Position numbers and translations under genes: made by a program. Under the pieces are notes generated by a model that worked only from the letters and a program-made list of their open reading frames with translations, had not been told where the DNA came from and searched no databases. DNA of 64,000 nt, from positions 13,474-77,473 of the forward strand of contig UQDL01000007.1 of NCBI GenBank assembly GCA_900539775.1, in the 5' to 3' direction. The stretch comes from an uncultured Anaerotruncus sp. (GTDB lineage: Bacteria; Bacillota; Clostridia; Oscillospirales; Acutalibacteraceae). Below, piece after piece: positions 1-7,903 of the stretch; the stretch's first letter is position 1; every line of letters starts with the position of its first letter.

Positions 1-366
1 CACACTCACCACCCCGAAGGCGATATTCCAAACGGAAAAGCGTATTTCTTTAAATATGAGATAGATATAAGAAATGCAAAAACACTTACACTACCGGAGG
101 ATAACCGCATCATAATTTTGGCAATGACGGCTGTTAAAAAATTCAGTACTGCCAAAAGAGCCACCGGGCTTACAGATGAAATTCCAAGCAGCGATTATTC
201 ATTTGGAGATATTCCGCCGATTGACAAGCTTATTGATAAAGCCGAATTCATAACGATAAGAGCAGGCAAAATCAAAGATCAGCAAAACGGCGGCAAAGGT
301 AAGGGCTTTAAGAGAGATAATCTTATAACAAATATAATTCGCTCTTATACAAAATCCGAATGGTAA
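1..366 (+). CDS. C-terminal part of a probable GH38 alpha-mannosidase (cut by window start)
   Basis: The reading frame is open from the first base and ends at a TAA, giving 121 residues. The visible part carries the pattern HTHHPEGD, then YFFKYEIDI, LPEDNRI and IILAMTAV. This resembles the closing beta-domain of clostridial GH38 alpha-mannosidases (a His-rich TxHxPEGD stretch followed by a YxFxYxxDL strand and an LPDNxxIxIxAxT strand). Such enzymes remove alpha-mannose from N-glycans or their fragments. The catalytic domain lies outside the window, so the assignment rests on the tail alone. A strong terminator follows directly. No neighbour on this strand continues the unit. Confidence 0.6.
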   Translation, partial: HTHHPEGDIPNGKAYFFKYEIDIRNAKTLTLPEDNRIIILAMTAVKKFSTAKRATGLTDEIPSSDYSFGDIPPIDKLIDKAEFITIRAGKIKDQQNGGKGKGFKRDNLITNIIRSYTKSEW

Positions 367-391
367 TTTAAGCAAAACAGCACAAAAACAC

Positions 392-434
392 ACAAGGCAT
401 TTATGCAATCATTGCATAAACGCCTTGTTTTTTT
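392..434 (+). terminator. Rho-independent terminator of the mannosidase gene
   Basis: A seven-base outer stem ACAAGGC/GCCTTGT encloses a further TTATGCAA/TTGCATAA arm and runs into seven T residues. It lies 26 bases after the stop codon of the upstream gene. Confidence 0.88.
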
Positions 435-453
435 GTAAAGTGTGCCGCTTTAC
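435..453. repeat. GTAAAG-N7-CTTTAC inverted repeat, copy 1
   Basis: The 19 bases GTAAAGTGTGCCGCTTTAC form a six-base inverted repeat with a seven-base centre. A near-identical copy (GTAAAGTGTTCTGCTTTAC) sits at 2001-2019 on the other side of ftsZ, and a looser copy is at 25754-25773. It has no T-run and is not a terminator. Function unknown. Confidence 0.55.
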
Positions 454-632
454 ATAGGCTTATATGTTGAATCATTTGTTGAAAACTATGTTAATAATGT
501 TGAAATATACTCCGAGTTTTAATATTTTGATAATTTTGTAAGGCATTATACTTTACAATCAATAATTTCAACAGAATTTTCAACAATTTTAATAAACTTA
601 TACAAACTGACAATACTTTAACGATGTTTATT

Positions 633-669
633 AAAAAAACGAAGCCCCTTGCAATGAAGCAAGGGGCTT
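633..669 (-). terminator. Terminator of ftsZ
   Basis: Read on the minus strand, an 11-base perfect stem AAGCCCCTTGC/GCAAGGGGCTT is followed by CG and seven T residues. It begins 12 bases past the ftsZ stop. Confidence 0.93.
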
Positions 670-680
670 TAAAAATTAAA

Positions 681-1805
681 TTATTTCTTGTTGAAAAGAT
701 TAACAATGCTGTCAAAAGTATCTGAGTCTTTTGTTGTGAAAGCACTGCTTGCCTGATCTGCAGACGGCATTGGATTTGCAACTGTGGGAGCAACCTCAAG
801 GTTTGCTGTTGTTGACTTAATCGGAACACCGGGATGGCCATTTTCATCATCGCCGAAACGAGTTGCGATAACAGTGATGTACATTTCATCCTCAAGATTT
901 TCATCAACATTGGCACCCCAAATAATTTCGCAATCGGGATGAACGGCATTTTTAACGATTGTTGAAGCCACATCGATTTCTTCAAGGCCAATATCGGATG
1001 AAGCGGTGATGTTAAGAAGAACACCGTGAGCACCGTCTATTGAAGTATTAAGAAGCGGGCTTGAAATTGCAGTTTGAGCTGCATCCTCTGCCTTATTCTT
1101 ACCCTTACCGTGGCCAACACCCATATGAGCATAACCGGAAGACTTCATAATTTCTGTAACGTCTGCAAAGTCGCAGTTTACAAGACCTGTTGCATTAACA
1201 AGATCTGAAATTGACTGAACACCCTGACGAAGAACATCATTAGCAATTTCAAATGCATTTAAGAAAGTAATTTTTTCATCAGTAGTGAATTTAAGATTTT
1301 CATTTGGAATAACGATAATAGAATCAACATACTGAGCAAGCTCATTGATACCTTCTTTGGCCTGTTTCATACGGTGATTACCTTCAAAAGCAAACGGAGT
1401 TGTAACAACGCCAACCGTAAGTATGCCGAGATCCTTAGCAATCTGAGCAACAACCGGAGCCGCACCTGTGCCTGTGCCGCCGCCCATACCTGCGGTAATA
1501 AACACCATTTCAGCGCCTGTGATGGCATCTGTGATAGCCTCTTTGCTTTCATCAGCTGCTTTTTTACCGATTTCCGGCTTTGCACCTGCGCCCATGCCTT
1601 TTGTTGCTTTTTCGCCGATAAGAATTTTTTGAGCAGCCTGAGATTTAGCAAGAGCGGGCTTATCGCTGTTTACTGCGATAAATTCCACATCCTGAATATT
1701 ACAATGAACCATGCGGTTTACAGCGTTTCCGCCGCCGCCGCCTACGCCTATTACTTTAATGGAAACAACTTTTGTATCCTCGGTATCTATTTCATAACGT
1801 CCCAT
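681..1805 (-). CDS. ftsZ: Cell division protein FtsZ
   Basis: FtsZ is the tubulin-like GTPase that forms the cytokinetic ring on the inner face of the membrane. The 374-residue product has the N-terminal GVGGGGGNAVNRM nucleotide-binding loop (about residues 20-32), the tubulin signature GGGTGTGAAP (about 107-116) and the T7-loop NCDFAD that activates GTP hydrolysis. Length is normal. The C-terminus is unusual: after a variable linker it ends FDSIVNLFNKK, with no recognisable DIPxFLR peptide, the part that binds FtsA in other bacteria, and no ftsA is seen in this cluster. It has its own promoter and terminator. The start ATG has AGGAG upstream. Confidence 0.98.
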   Translation of the reverse strand: MGRYEIDTEDTKVVSIKVIGVGGGGGNAVNRMVHCNIQDVEFIAVNSDKPALAKSQAAQKILIGEKATKGMGAGAKPEIGKKAADESKEAITDAITGAEMVFITAGMGGGTGTGAAPVVAQIAKDLGILTVGVVTTPFAFEGNHRMKQAKEGINELAQYVDSIIVIPNENLKFTTDEKITFLNAFEIANDVLRQGVQSISDLVNATGLVNCDFADVTEIMKSSGYAHMGVGHGKGKNKAEDAAQTAISSPLLNTSIDGAHGVLLNITASSDIGLEEIDVASTIVKNAVHPDCEIIWGANVDENLEDEMYITVIATRFGDDENGHPGVPIKSTTANLEVAPTVANPMPSADQASSAFTTKDSDTFDSIVNLFNKK

Positions 1806-1859
1806 GATTTTATTCTCCTTATATATTATTGACAGACTAGCTGTTGTCTTTACTAATAT

Positions 1860-1888
1860 ATTGTAACAATATTGTAATCATTTTGCAA
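1860..1888 (-). promoter_or_regulatory. Promoter of ftsZ
   Basis: On the minus strand TTGCAA, a 17-base spacer and TACAAT lie about 55 bases before the ftsZ ATG. This suggests ftsZ is transcribed separately from the upstream wall genes, at least in part. Confidence 0.6.
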
Positions 1889-2000
1889 TGTTTTTTTTGA
1901 TTTTTAATGAATATTTCTTTCAAAATTGATAAAACTATTTTGGGCTCTTTTGTGCATTATAAACAAAACGCAAAAATGTACTCGATTTTTGAAAAAAACA

Positions 2001-2019
2001 GTAAAGTGTTCTGCTTTAC
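2001..2019. repeat. GTAAAG-N7-CTTTAC inverted repeat, copy 2
   Basis: GTAAAGTGTTCTGCTTTAC differs from the copy at 435-453 only in three bases of the centre. It lies between the ftsQ stop and the ftsZ promoter, so the two copies bracket the ftsZ unit. Confidence 0.55.
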
Positions 2020-2042
2020 AAATGCATCGCTTTTAAAATTCG

Positions 2043-2945
2043 TTATTCAGGTGTAAAGTAGCTTTGCTTGCCGGATTTAAGATTTATATTTCCTCTTATA
2101 CTTGGGTTTGTTTCATTAAGCTCATCGCAAACGAGAACTCCCCTTTTTATCTTAATTTCCAAATCCTCACAAGGACCGAGCTCAAAAGTTATGCGGTTGT
2201 CAAAAATAATATAATTATTATTAACATCTCTGCTGCTGATTGCGGTAACTCCCGTCATACCTGTTGCGTTGATTGCTTCAACAATTTTATTTATGCAATC
2301 TGAGGCAGTTTCATCTTCAAACTCTATCCTTTTGCCGGGCTCCGCAGTTTTTACAGCAGCATCTTTAATAACGATGCTGTCTGCCGGTTGTTCCGCAGCA
2401 GCGGTTTCCAGCACCTTGTAATTGTCATCTGCCAAAATAAATGTATTGTTTCCGTTATCGATTGCAAATTCGGCAGTTGCATCAGTTACCGTTATTTTCA
2501 CCGTTGCAGGAAGCTGTTTTTTAATTTTAACATTATATATATACGGCAACTGAGTTGTTATTCTGCTTGAAGCATCCTTTGAATCTATCAAAAAAAGGTT
2601 TTCGCCGATGTTGATTGAGGATGCATTCACGATTTGCTCTTGTGAATAAATTCCGCTGCCTGAAACAGTTATGCTTTCTGTTTTAAAAAACACCGTTAAT
2701 GAAAGAACAGCGCCGACAGCAATAAGCACAACAAAAAATATAATGCCGAGGAGTGCCTTGCGCACTTTATTTTTAAGGCGCCGCTTTTTGTTTTGCTTTC
2801 GCCTTGTTTGAGTGCGTGTTTGTTTTTGCACTTCATTGCTGCGATTTGAATAAATCTTAGGCGGCTCTAAATCGTTTTGAACAAACTCTCTCGGCAAATT
2901 ATTGCCGCCGGGAGATTGCTTTTTAACATTTCTTTTGTTCTTCAT
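2043..2945 (-). CDS. ftsQ: Cell division protein FtsQ/DivIB
   Basis: FtsQ/DivIB is a bitopic divisome protein that works with FtsL and FtsB/DivIC at the septum. This 300-residue protein has a long basic cytoplasmic tail (residues 1-65, many Lys/Arg/Gln), one membrane segment (ALLGIIFFVVLIAVGAVLSL, about 66-87), then a POTRA-type domain beginning TESITVSGSG with the pattern NLFLID and LPYIYNVKIKKQLP, and a variable C-terminal domain. Its start overlaps the end of murA by 23 bases, so translation is probably coupled. It is the last wall gene before ftsZ. Family assignment is secure from domain order and position; sequence similarity in this family is always low. Confidence 0.88.
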   Translation of the reverse strand: MKNKRNVKKQSPGGNNLPREFVQNDLEPPKIYSNRSNEVQKQTRTQTRRKQNKKRRLKNKVRKALLGIIFFVVLIAVGAVLSLTVFFKTESITVSGSGIYSQEQIVNASSINIGENLFLIDSKDASSRITTQLPYIYNVKIKKQLPATVKITVTDATAEFAIDNGNNTFILADDNYKVLETAAAEQPADSIVIKDAAVKTAEPGKRIEFEDETASDCINKIVEAINATGMTGVTAISSRDVNNNYIIFDNRITFELGPCEDLEIKIKRGVLVCDELNETNPSIRGNINLKSGKQSYFTPE

Positions 2946-4197
2946 TTGTTTTCCTCTTAACGGAAGCCCCTATTGCATTTAAATCTTTTTCAATGCTCTG
3001 ATAGCCCCTGTCTATATGATAAACATTCCCTATGCAAGAGATGCCGTTTGCTGCAAGAGCAGCAATAACAAGTGCGGCACCTCCTCGCAAATCCGTAGAA
3101 TATACATTTGCGCCATACAACTCTTTAACGCCGTTTACAACAGCCGTTCTGCCCTCTGCGGTAATATCGGCGCCAAATCTTTTCAGCTCGCTGATATGCT
3201 TATATCTGCCGTCAAACACACTTTCGTTAAACACCGAAGTGCCTTTTGCCGTTGACATAGCAGACATAACAACAGATTGGCAATCTGTTGGAAAACCCGG
3301 ATAAGGCATTGTTTTTATTTGCTTTACGGCTTTCAGTCTTTTTGGAGACACAAGCTTTAGGCTGCCGCCCGAAAGATATATTTTACAGCCTGCTTCACCG
3401 AAAACGGGAATAATCGGTGTTAAATGAGAAGCACGAATATCTTTAATTACAAGCTCATCTGCCTGCATTGCGCCGGCGCACATATATGTGGCTGCAACAA
3501 TTCTGTCCGGAATTACTCGGTGTATGCAAGGATAAAGCTCCTCAACGCCTTCAATTTCAACAGTGCTTTCACCGGCACCGTAAATTCTTGCACCGCAGGA
3601 ATTCAAAAAAGCAGCCAAATCGCTGATTTCAGGCTCCCTTGCCGCATTTATAATAACGGTTTTGCCCTTAGCACAAGCGGCGGCAATAATAATATTCTCT
3701 GTTGCCCCAACACTCGGAAAAGACAAAAAAACCTTTGCGCCGTGCAGCTTTGAAGCCTTGCAGCATATACAATTGCCGCTTTCGCCGATTTGCGCACCAA
3801 GCATTTTAAGCGATGATATATGCAAATCTATAGGCCTTATTCCTATATCACAACCACCGGGCGGGCACAGCACTGCTTCGCCGCAACGGGAAAGCAATGA
3901 GCCAAGGAATATAATTGATGAGCGCATTTCACGCATCAATTTTTCAGGTATACAATTACCGGTAACAGTTGAGGCATCTATAACAAGTGTGTTGTTTTCT
4001 TGCTTTACCTTTGCTCCGAGACAGCGTAAGATTTTTGCCGAGGCATCAACATCCGATAAATTCGGAACATTATGTAGCACCGTTTCGCCTTTAATAAGCA
4101 AAGCAGCCGCCATAATAGGCAGCACGGCATTTTTTGAGCCATGCACAGAAATTTCGCCGCCAAGCTTTTTACCGCCAGTTATTACCAATTTTTCCAT
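2923..4197 (-). CDS. murA: UDP-N-acetylglucosamine 1-carboxyvinyltransferase MurA
   Basis: MurA transfers enolpyruvate from PEP to UDP-GlcNAc, the first committed step of peptidoglycan synthesis, in the cytoplasm. The 424-residue product has Lys22 and Asn23 (GSKNAVLP) and the catalytic loop cysteine Cys116 in PGGCDIGIRPIDLH, so it should be sensitive to fosfomycin as is usual for this form. I chose the ATG at 4197 because AGGTGG lies seven bases upstream; the frame is open 15 codons further. It lies between murG and ftsQ, overlapping ftsQ by 23 bases. Firmicutes often have two MurA paralogues; this is the one in the division cluster. Confidence 0.96.
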   Translation of the reverse strand: MEKLVITGGKKLGGEISVHGSKNAVLPIMAAALLIKGETVLHNVPNLSDVDASAKILRCLGAKVKQENNTLVIDASTVTGNCIPEKLMREMRSSIIFLGSLLSRCGEAVLCPPGGCDIGIRPIDLHISSLKMLGAQIGESGNCICCKASKLHGAKVFLSFPSVGATENIIIAAACAKGKTVIINAAREPEISDLAAFLNSCGARIYGAGESTVEIEGVEELYPCIHRVIPDRIVAATYMCAGAMQADELVIKDIRASHLTPIIPVFGEAGCKIYLSGGSLKLVSPKRLKAVKQIKTMPYPGFPTDCQSVVMSAMSTAKGTSVFNESVFDGRYKHISELKRFGADITAEGRTAVVNGVKELYGANVYSTDLRGGAALVIAALAANGISCIGNVYHIDRGYQSIEKDLNAIGASVKRKTNEEQKKC

Positions 4198-4256
4198 TAA
4201 AGCCACCTGCCTGCATAATCTTTTACATACTATGCCAAGCAAACGGCTTTGCTATT

Positions 4257-5378
4257 TTATTTTTTTGCTGCTTTCATTATTATATCCGCAATGATTTTTG
4301 CAGAATCTGTAACAGCCATACTCTTTGCGTTTTTTTCTATTTCTACAAGTTCCTGAGGATTACCGAGCACTTCATCTATAACCGTTTGAAGCCTTTCGGA
4401 GGATAATTCTTTTTCTTCTATTATTCTTGCGGCATTTCTGCGCACAAGCGCCATTGCATTATGATATTGGTGGTTTTCTGCAACATAGGGGCTTGGTATC
4501 AAAATTGAAGCCTTGCCCAGAGCTTCGATTTCAGACAGTGAAGATGCACCGGCTCTGCCGATTACAAGATCAGCGGCGGCCATGCAAATATCCATGTTAT
4601 CAATATACTGCCTAACTTCAACCGTGCCCTTTTTTCCGTTTACAAAGCCGGCTTTTTCAAATTTATCAAGATATTCACCGCCGTTTGTTCCAACGGAATG
4701 AATATGGTAATACTTACCGCTTTCGGCGCTGTTTAAAAGGATTTCAAACATTGCTTCATTTATTGGAGCCGCACCAAGAGAGCCGCCGAATGAAAGCACC
4801 AGCGGCTTATCACTGTTTAAACCGAGCTCTGCACGGGCAAAATCCCTGTTGCTGCGCAGCATTTCGCCTCTTACAGGCAATCCGGTTACGATGGGCTCGT
4901 TTTTTGATTCAAGCCTCTCTGCCGCATCTGCAACAGTGATCATAACCTTATCTGCTTTTTTTGCAAGAGCTTTATTTGTTATTCCCGGAAAAGCGTTTTG
5001 CTCATGAATACAGGTTGGTATTCCGAGTGCTGCTGCTTTTTCAAGCACGGGGCCTGAAACATATCCGCCGAAGCCCACGCACACATCAGGATTAAAATCC
5101 TTGATTATTTTTTTACTTTTGCTTTCAGATTTAATGAGCTGAACAACAGTTTTAACATTATGCATAATTGCAGATGGAGTTAAAGAGCGCCTGAAGCCGC
5201 TTATTTCGATTGTTTTAAAATCAAAGCCCGCATTGGGCACCAGGCGAGACTCCATATGATCTGCAGTGCCGATAAAAAGAATTTGAGTTTCCGGATAATT
5301 TTCTCTTATATATGAAGCAACGGCAAGAGCGGGATTTATATGGCCTGCCGTGCCTCCGGCTGCAAACAGAATTTTCAT
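4257..5378 (-). CDS. murG: UDP-GlcNAc:lipid I N-acetylglucosaminyltransferase MurG
   Basis: MurG adds GlcNAc to lipid I to make lipid II at the cytoplasmic membrane face. The product (373 residues) is a GT-B glycosyltransferase: the N-terminal glycine-rich loop reads AGGTAGHINPALAV, a second Gly-rich loop FGGSLGAAPIN is near residue 190, and the donor-site signature VIGRAGASSLSEIEALGKASILIP lies in the C-terminal half. The start at 5378 has GGAGG eight bases upstream; the open frame runs nine codons further without a better site. It lies between ftsW and murA in the same operon. Confidence 0.96.
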   Translation of the reverse strand: MKILFAAGGTAGHINPALAVASYIRENYPETQILFIGTADHMESRLVPNAGFDFKTIEISGFRRSLTPSAIMHNVKTVVQLIKSESKSKKIIKDFNPDVCVGFGGYVSGPVLEKAAALGIPTCIHEQNAFPGITNKALAKKADKVMITVADAAERLESKNEPIVTGLPVRGEMLRSNRDFARAELGLNSDKPLVLSFGGSLGAAPINEAMFEILLNSAESGKYYHIHSVGTNGGEYLDKFEKAGFVNGKKGTVEVRQYIDNMDICMAAADLVIGRAGASSLSEIEALGKASILIPSPYVAENHQYHNAMALVRRNAARIIEEKELSSERLQTVIDEVLGNPQELVEIEKNAKSMAVTDSAKIIADIIMKAAKK

Positions 5379-5465
5379 AATTTCCTCCGATACACGGCAA
5401 GGCAAAATTTATATGTTTTACCTTTGCTGTGTTGATATATTTAATCAAGAGCAGACAATGTTGAT

Positions 5466-6797
5466 TTAAACATCCTCGGTGTCTGCTTTTCTGAGATTTG
5501 CTTTTCTGGATATTGCAAGCACAACTCCGATTTCAAACAGCTGCATAACAAGCGCCGTGCCGCCATAACTGAAAAACGGAAGCGCAATACCGGTGTTTGG
5601 AATTGAATCTGTGATAACAAGCACATTAAGCGCCACCTGAACTCCAAGCTGAGTCATGATGCCGATAACAGTGAGCGATGCAAAACTGTCCTTAATCTTA
5701 GTGGCAATATAAAAGCCCCTGATTACAAGTGCGGCAAAAAGCAAAAGAATTGCCATTGCACCCACAAAACCAAGCTCCTCACAAACAATTGAGAAAATAA
5801 AATCGTTTTGCGGCTGAGAAACATAAAGATATTTTTGCTTTGAATTACCGAGTCCCCTGCCGAACAAGCCGCCGGAGCCTATGGCATAAAGAGAGTTATT
5901 CGTTTGCCAACGGGCGCCTCGTGGCTGATAATCTTTATCTGTGAAAGCGATAAGCTTTCTTTGAACATAGTTTGGCAGAATTTCCGGAAACACAAGCACA
6001 ACAACAACTGCTGCCACAACAAGAGCCAAGCCAACGGCAAAGATTTTCTTATTAGAACCGCCGGCAAACATAAGAGTAAGGCCGATAACGCCAACAATAA
6101 TCGCACCCGACATATGATTTTCCGCAAAAATCAAAAGGCAATAAACGGCAACTATGGCACCGGGATAAAGAATTCCGTATTTCATGGTGCCCATCCACTT
6201 ATGATAAGTGCTTATATACGATGCCAACACAATTGTCAGCGTAAATTTAGCCACATCAGACGGTTGAAACTGAAACAAGCCGGGAATCTGAATATATCTT
6301 TTGAAATTCTCTCCCTCATCAGTGGCAACATTTGTGTGATAAAAAAGCACAAGCACAAGCAAGAAAAGAGTTAAAATGAGCCAGAACTTAGCCGTGCCCT
6401 GAAAAATCTTATAATTTAATTTCGAAACAAACAGCATTGCCGCAATACCCACAACGGCAAAAATAAGCTGCTTTAGGAAAAACTTATAAGAATTATCATA
6501 TTTAAAATAAGAGTAAGGATATGACGCCGAAAACAGCATAACAAGCCCTATAGACAAAATAACAACGGTGAGCGCAAAAAGCGGAATATCCATGCCGCCC
6601 CTTGTAAAAATATCAGTGTTATTAAGCCTTTTAAAGCCTCTTTGAGGGCGCAAAACCGTTGCCTCGCCTTGAGCCGATCCGGTTTGCTGCGTTCTTTTAA
6701 TTCTTTTTCTTTGAGCCGAAGTGCGTTTATTTTTTTCCGGCAGTTGAGAATCGCCGTTATTTCTGTAATGCACGGGAGGGGTAAGTTTATCCGGCAT
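5466..6797 (-). CDS. ftsW: SEDS-family peptidoglycan polymerase FtsW
   Basis: FtsW polymerises lipid II into glycan strands at the septum together with a class B PBP. The 443-residue protein starts with about 70 hydrophilic residues rich in Lys, Arg and Gln, then has about ten membrane segments. Family landmarks include FSASYPYSY after TM1, the extracellular SLYAIGSGGLFGRGLGNS loop, the SQPQNDFIFS motif and the closing SYGGTALVMQL. The start is at 6797 with AAAGGA upstream. The basic N-terminal extension is longer than in most FtsW proteins. It sits directly downstream of mraY, where many bacteria carry murD first; murD is missing here. Confidence 0.94.
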   Translation of the reverse strand: MPDKLTPPVHYRNNGDSQLPEKNKRTSAQRKRIKRTQQTGSAQGEATVLRPQRGFKRLNNTDIFTRGGMDIPLFALTVVILSIGLVMLFSASYPYSYFKYDNSYKFFLKQLIFAVVGIAAMLFVSKLNYKIFQGTAKFWLILTLFLLVLVLFYHTNVATDEGENFKRYIQIPGLFQFQPSDVAKFTLTIVLASYISTYHKWMGTMKYGILYPGAIVAVYCLLIFAENHMSGAIIVGVIGLTLMFAGGSNKKIFAVGLALVVAAVVVVLVFPEILPNYVQRKLIAFTDKDYQPRGARWQTNNSLYAIGSGGLFGRGLGNSKQKYLYVSQPQNDFIFSIVCEELGFVGAMAILLLFAALVIRGFYIATKIKDSFASLTVIGIMTQLGVQVALNVLVITDSIPNTGIALPFFSYGGTALVMQLFEIGVVLAISRKANLRKADTEDV

Positions 6798-6821
6798 CAA
6801 GCTCTTCCTTTCTAACAAAAT

Positions 6822-7874
6822 TTATTTTACTGCATTGCCGAAACCGACAATCAGCAGCGCTGCAAGGCAACCTATTGCATTAACCAAAGAAAACACACGG
6901 CAGATTTTTTTCTCTTTCCAACCGCACATTTCAAAATGGTGGTGAATGGGTGCCATTTTAAATATTCTTTTTCCGTGAGTGATTTTGAAATAGCCGATTT
7001 GAATTATATCGCTCATGGTTTCACAAACGAAAACAATGCATATAGGCAGCAACAAAATCGGGCATTTAATTACAAATCCGAGGCCCGCAACAACTCCGCC
7101 TATAAAGAGCGAACCCGTGTCGCCCATAAAAACTTTTGCGGGATTATGATTCCAACACAGAAAGCCGCACATACCGCCAAGCAATGCAGCGGCAAGAATT
7201 CCTAAGCCTGCGAAAGATAAAATATAAGACATTGCAATAAACGAAACTGCAATAACGGCTGTTACAGATGAACAAAGCCCGTCTATACCATCGGTAAGGT
7301 TTGCCGAATTTACACAGCCGTAAACAATCACAACGGAAAGAGCCCAAAAAATAATACCGGTGAAAAAGTTTTTTGAAAAATCAACGCTGCCGATAAAAGG
7401 AAAATACCAAACAGTATTTTTTGATATCCACAAAGTGGCAACATATCCGATTATCATAACAAGCTGGCCTAAGGTTTTTTGCGAAGGTGTAAGCCCCTCG
7501 TTTCTTTTCATTTTGATTTTAATGTAATCATCAGTAAAACCAACCAACCCGCAACCGATTCCGAGCATAACGCTTGAAATAATAAGCGCATTTTCCCTGC
7601 CGACGAAAATTGCCGAATAATCAGTTTCCAAATTACCGCCGAGGCCTGCAAACAGAGCTGCCGAAACGGCAAATGCAATTATTATGCCGATTATAAACAT
7701 CAGGCCGCCCATATTCGGCGTGCCCTGCTTTTTCTTATGCCAAGCCGGGCCGATATTCAAAATCGTTTGCCCGAATTTAAGCTTATGCAGCCATGGTATA
7801 ATCACAAAGCCGAGTCCGCCCGTTATCGCAAACGCAAGCACGGCGCTTACGGCAACAGCAGCAGTTGCGCTCAT
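6822..7874 (-). CDS. mraY: Phospho-N-acetylmuramoyl-pentapeptide transferase MraY
   Basis: MraY couples UDP-MurNAc-pentapeptide to undecaprenyl phosphate, giving lipid I in the membrane. The 350-residue polytopic protein shows the conserved cytoplasmic motifs GFTDDYIK, NLTDGIDGL, HNPAKVFMGDTGSL and PIHHHFEMCGW, which include the Asp residues and His cluster needed for catalysis. The start at 7874 has AAAGGTGGG seven bases upstream; an in-frame GTG lies four codons earlier. It follows murE, with murF absent from the usual place between them. Confidence 0.97.
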   Translation of the reverse strand: MSATAAVAVSAVLAFAITGGLGFVIIPWLHKLKFGQTILNIGPAWHKKKQGTPNMGGLMFIIGIIIAFAVSAALFAGLGGNLETDYSAIFVGRENALIISSVMLGIGCGLVGFTDDYIKIKMKRNEGLTPSQKTLGQLVMIIGYVATLWISKNTVWYFPFIGSVDFSKNFFTGIIFWALSVVIVYGCVNSANLTDGIDGLCSSVTAVIAVSFIAMSYILSFAGLGILAAALLGGMCGFLCWNHNPAKVFMGDTGSLFIGGVVAGLGFVIKCPILLLPICIVFVCETMSDIIQIGYFKITHGKRIFKMAPIHHHFEMCGWKEKKICRVFSLVNAIGCLAALLIVGFGNAVK

Positions 7875-7903
7875 TAAAATTCCCACCTTTTATTATTAAC
7901 GGT

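Noticed and set aside
3662..4294. 210-codon ORF opposite murA
   Set aside because: Antisense shadow of murA, without start signals.
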